Assembly: GCA_044220535.1 (NCBI GenBank)
Contig: JBGAQU010000066.1
Location: 1-15,807 of the forward strand
DNA: 15,807 bases
Source: JBDHTS01 sp044220535
GTDB taxonomy: Bacteria > Pseudomonadota > Alphaproteobacteria > Micavibrionales > Micavibrionaceae
Direction: 5' to 3'
The translations under genes and the position numbers were made by a program. The notes beneath the pieces were generated by a model. It worked only from the letters and a program-made list of their open reading frames with translations, was not told the origin of the DNA and did no database searches. Shown here in pieces: positions 13,910 through 15,807 of the stretch. Every line of letters begins with the position of its first letter. The first letter of the stretch is position 1.

Positions 13910-15688
13910 ATGGCACATAAAGCCGCAAACATACTGGACCGGAATGAGTCCAGCGATTTCGCCTCCCTGCTCGATGAATCGTTAGGGGGACAAAAAAGTT
14001 TCGAAGGATCGGTCGTCATGGGCCGCATCGTCAACATCACCGGTGAATTCGCCATCATTGATGTGGGCCTGAAATCCGAAGGCCGCGTCGCGCTTCGTGA
14101 ATTCTCCGCCCCCGGCCAGACGCCGGAAGTGAAAATCGGCGACAAGGTTGAAGTTTTTGTCGAGCGCATGGAAAACCGCGACGGGGAAACCGCCCTGTCC
14201 CGCGAAAAAGCCCGCCGCGAAGAAGTCTGGGCCGAACTGGAAAAATCCTACGCCAAGGGCGAGCGCGTCACCGGCGTGATCTTCGGCCGCGTCAAGGGCG
14301 GCTTCACCGTCGATCTCGGCGGCGCTGTCGCGTTCCTGCCTGGATCCCAGGTCGATATCCGCCCCGTGCGCGATGTCTCCCCGCTGATGGGCACGCCGCA
14401 GCCGTTCCACGTGCTGAAGATGGACCGCAGCCGCGGCAACATCGTCGTTTCGCGCCGCGCGGTTCTGGAAGAATCCCGCGAGGAAGTCCGCAACGAACTG
14501 CTGGTCAATTTGAAAGAAGGCCAGGTCCTGCAGGGCGTGGTGAAGAACATCACCGATTACGGTGCATTCATTGATCTCGGCGGCGTCGACGGCCTGCTGC
14601 ATGTCACCGACATCAGCTGGAAACGCGTCAACCACCCGTCCGAAGTCCTGACCATCGGTCAGGCGGTGGACGTGCAGGTCATTCGTTACAACAACGAAAA
14701 CCAGCGTATCTCCCTCGGCATGAAACAGCTGGAAAGCGACCCGTGGGGCGGCATCGCAGCGCGTTATCAGGTCGGCGCGCGCTATAAAGGTGTTGTCAAC
14801 AACATCACCGATTACGGCGCGTTCGTTGAACTGGAAGCCGGTATTGAAGGCTTGGTCCACGTCTCCGAAATGTCCTGGACCAAGAAAAACGTCCATCCCG
14901 GCAAAATCGTTTCAACCAGCCAGGAAATCGACGTCATGGTTCTGGATGTCGACGCCGACAAGCGCCGCATCTCCCTGGGCCTGAAACAGACGCAGGAAAA
15001 CCCCTGGGCCACCTTCGGCGACAAGTTCAAGGCCGGCCAGGAGCTGGAAGGCGAAATCCGCAACATCACCGAGTTCGGCCTGTTCGTGGGCATGCCCGGC
15101 GATATCGACGGCATGGTCCACCTCTCCGACATTTCGTGGGACGACCAGTCCGACGAGGCCCTGAAAGCCTACAAAAAAGGCGACATGGTCAAGGTGAAGA
15201 TCCTGGAGATCGAGCCGGAGAAGGAACGCGTTGCGCTTGGCATCAAACAACTGACGGCCGGCGAAGATTCCGCTGGTTCGGCAGGCGTTGACGGCATCAC
15301 CAAGGGCATGGTCGTCACCTGCACCATCACGGAAGTGAACGCAGGCGGCGTCGAAGTCTCGGTGAACGACAATTTGAAAGGCTTTATTAAAAAGGCCGAT
15401 CTGTCGCGCGAACGCTCCGAACAGCGTCCTGACCGTTTCGCTGTCGGCGAAAAGATCGACGCGAAAGTCGTGAGCGTCGACAAGAAAGCCCGCAAGCTCG
15501 GCCTGTCTGTCAAGCAACGCGAAATCGATGAAGACAAGGAAGCGATGAAGGCCTTCGGCTCCACCGAATCCGGCGCATCCCTGGGCGACATCCTCGGCGC
15601 GGCCCTGCAAAAAGGCGGCGCGGACAAGGAAGAGAAAAAGCCTGCGAAGAAAGCGTCCAAGAAAAAAGACGCTGAGACAGAAGAGTAA
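13910..15688 (+). CDS. rpsA: 30S ribosomal protein S1
   Basis: Binds mRNA on the 30S subunit and helps start translation of structured or weakly Shine-Dalgarno-led messages. The 592 residues hold six S1 (OB-fold) repeats at roughly 31-98, 116-182, 203-272, 288-359, 375-446 and 462-536. Repeats 3 and 4 are the most canonical (NITDYGAFIDL, then GLLHVTDISW; NITDYGAFVEL, then GLVHVSEMSW), and repeat 5 keeps NITEFGLFVG. The tail (about 550-592) is rich in Lys, Ala and Glu, making the protein longer than E. coli S1 (557). AAAGGA lies about ten bases before the ATG. Many genes here have weak Shine-Dalgarno sites, which fits dependence on S1. A terminator follows 14 bases after the stop. Confidence 0.97.
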   Translation: MAHKAANILDRNESSDFASLLDESLGGQKSFEGSVVMGRIVNITGEFAIIDVGLKSEGRVALREFSAPGQTPEVKIGDKVEVFVERMENRDGETALSREKARREEVWAELEKSYAKGERVTGVIFGRVKGGFTVDLGGAVAFLPGSQVDIRPVRDVSPLMGTPQPFHVLKMDRSRGNIVVSRRAVLEESREEVRNELLVNLKEGQVLQGVVKNITDYGAFIDLGGVDGLLHVTDISWKRVNHPSEVLTIGQAVDVQVIRYNNENQRISLGMKQLESDPWGGIAARYQVGARYKGVVNNITDYGAFVELEAGIEGLVHVSEMSWTKKNVHPGKIVSTSQEIDVMVLDVDADKRRISLGLKQTQENPWATFGDKFKAGQELEGEIRNITEFGLFVGMPGDIDGMVHLSDISWDDQSDEALKAYKKGDMVKVKILEIEPEKERVALGIKQLTAGEDSAGSAGVDGITKGMVVTCTITEVNAGGVEVSVNDNLKGFIKKADLSRERSEQRPDRFAVGEKIDAKVVSVDKKARKLGLSVKQREIDEDKEAMKAFGSTESGASLGDILGAALQKGGADKEEKKPAKKASKKKDAETEE

Positions 15689-15702
15689 ATTATTAAATGT
15701 TA

Positions 15703-15730
15703 AAAAAGCCCGGAAATCTCCGGGCTTTTT
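15703..15730. terminator. Intrinsic terminator after rpsA
   Basis: AAAAAGCCCGG and CCGGGCTTTTT are perfect 11-base arms around a 6-base loop, with A-runs on one side and T-runs on the other. It ends rpsA transcription and could also serve a gene arriving from the minus strand. Confidence 0.93.
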
Positions 15731-15734
15731 ATTG

Positions 15735-15807
15735 TTATGGAGCAGGTATAGGTGCAGTTGCAGGCATGGAACATAAACTTTTTGCGTTAATATCAAAGCT
15801 TTCAAGA
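15735..15807 (-). CDS. Possible C-terminal end of a minus-strand gene, cut by the window edge
   Basis: Read on the minus strand from the right edge, one frame gives 23 residues ending SMPATAPIPAP and then TAA at 15737-15735. A Pro/Ala-rich tail and a stop placed just before a two-way terminator fit the end of a convergent gene. The piece is too short to identify and could be chance. Confidence 0.35.
   Translation of the reverse strand, partial: LESFDINAKSLCSMPATAPIPAP

Noticed and set aside
14912..15805. Minus-strand open frame of 297 codons over the end of rpsA
   Set aside because: It lies opposite conserved S1 repeats and crosses the terminator, and its sequence is shadow-like. Only the separate short frame at 15735-15807 is kept as a possible gene end.

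Overview
The window looks like ordinary chromosome of an alphaproteobacterium. The evidence is the hsp20-DUF1150 pair, a small NDUFS6-like CHCC zinc-finger gene, a class II aroA, a cmk and a long ribosomal protein S1 gene. A pilin-like protein of a type I associate from memory with Micavibrio-like and related environmental Alphaproteobacteria suggests that neighbourhood, but this is inference. I see no phage, insertion sequence, CRISPR array, tRNA or rRNA.

Layout. (1) 1-1620: a terD-family gene (+) runs tail to tail into a minus-strand block of a DUF1150 gene and hsp20. hsp20 has its own RpoH-like promoter and a leader hairpin that hides the Shine-Dalgarno, like a ROSE thermometer. A CHCC zinc-finger gene lies upstream. 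(2) 1720-3150: an unusual protein joining a soluble domain to a pilin-like membrane protein (+), facing a small orphan gene (-). (3) 3228-5275: divergent cysS (-) and folE (+), with a 25-bp perfect palindrome filling most of the gap between them. (4) 5276-6356: an AT-rich stretch with an orphan 300-residue protein and a strong hairpin terminator. (5) 6370-10014: a dihydroorotase gene with a changed metal motif, then a membrane GGDEF-EAL gene broken by two single-base shifts. (6) 10015-15730: aroA, cmk and rpsA on the plus strand, separated by two minus-strand genes (a three-helix membrane protein and a diacylglycerol-kinase-like protein), and ending in a terminator after rpsA. The last 73 bases may hold the end of a minus-strand gene.

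Functional themes. cysS, folE, pyrC, aroA, cmk and rpsA supply translation, folate or deazapurine, pyrimidine and aromatic precursors. terD, hsp20 and DUF1150 form a stress-related corner. The GGDEF-EAL protein would degrade c-di-GMP if intact. Three of the four convergent gene pairs share the four bases TTAA, so each gene's stop codon lies inside its neighbour's.

I did not find a convincing new multi-gene system. The best leads are the ROSE-like leader, the soluble-domain/pilin fusion, two hairpin repeats with shared AACCAC...GTGGTT ends, the double frameshift in the EAL gene, and the QxH metal motif in the dihydroorotase.
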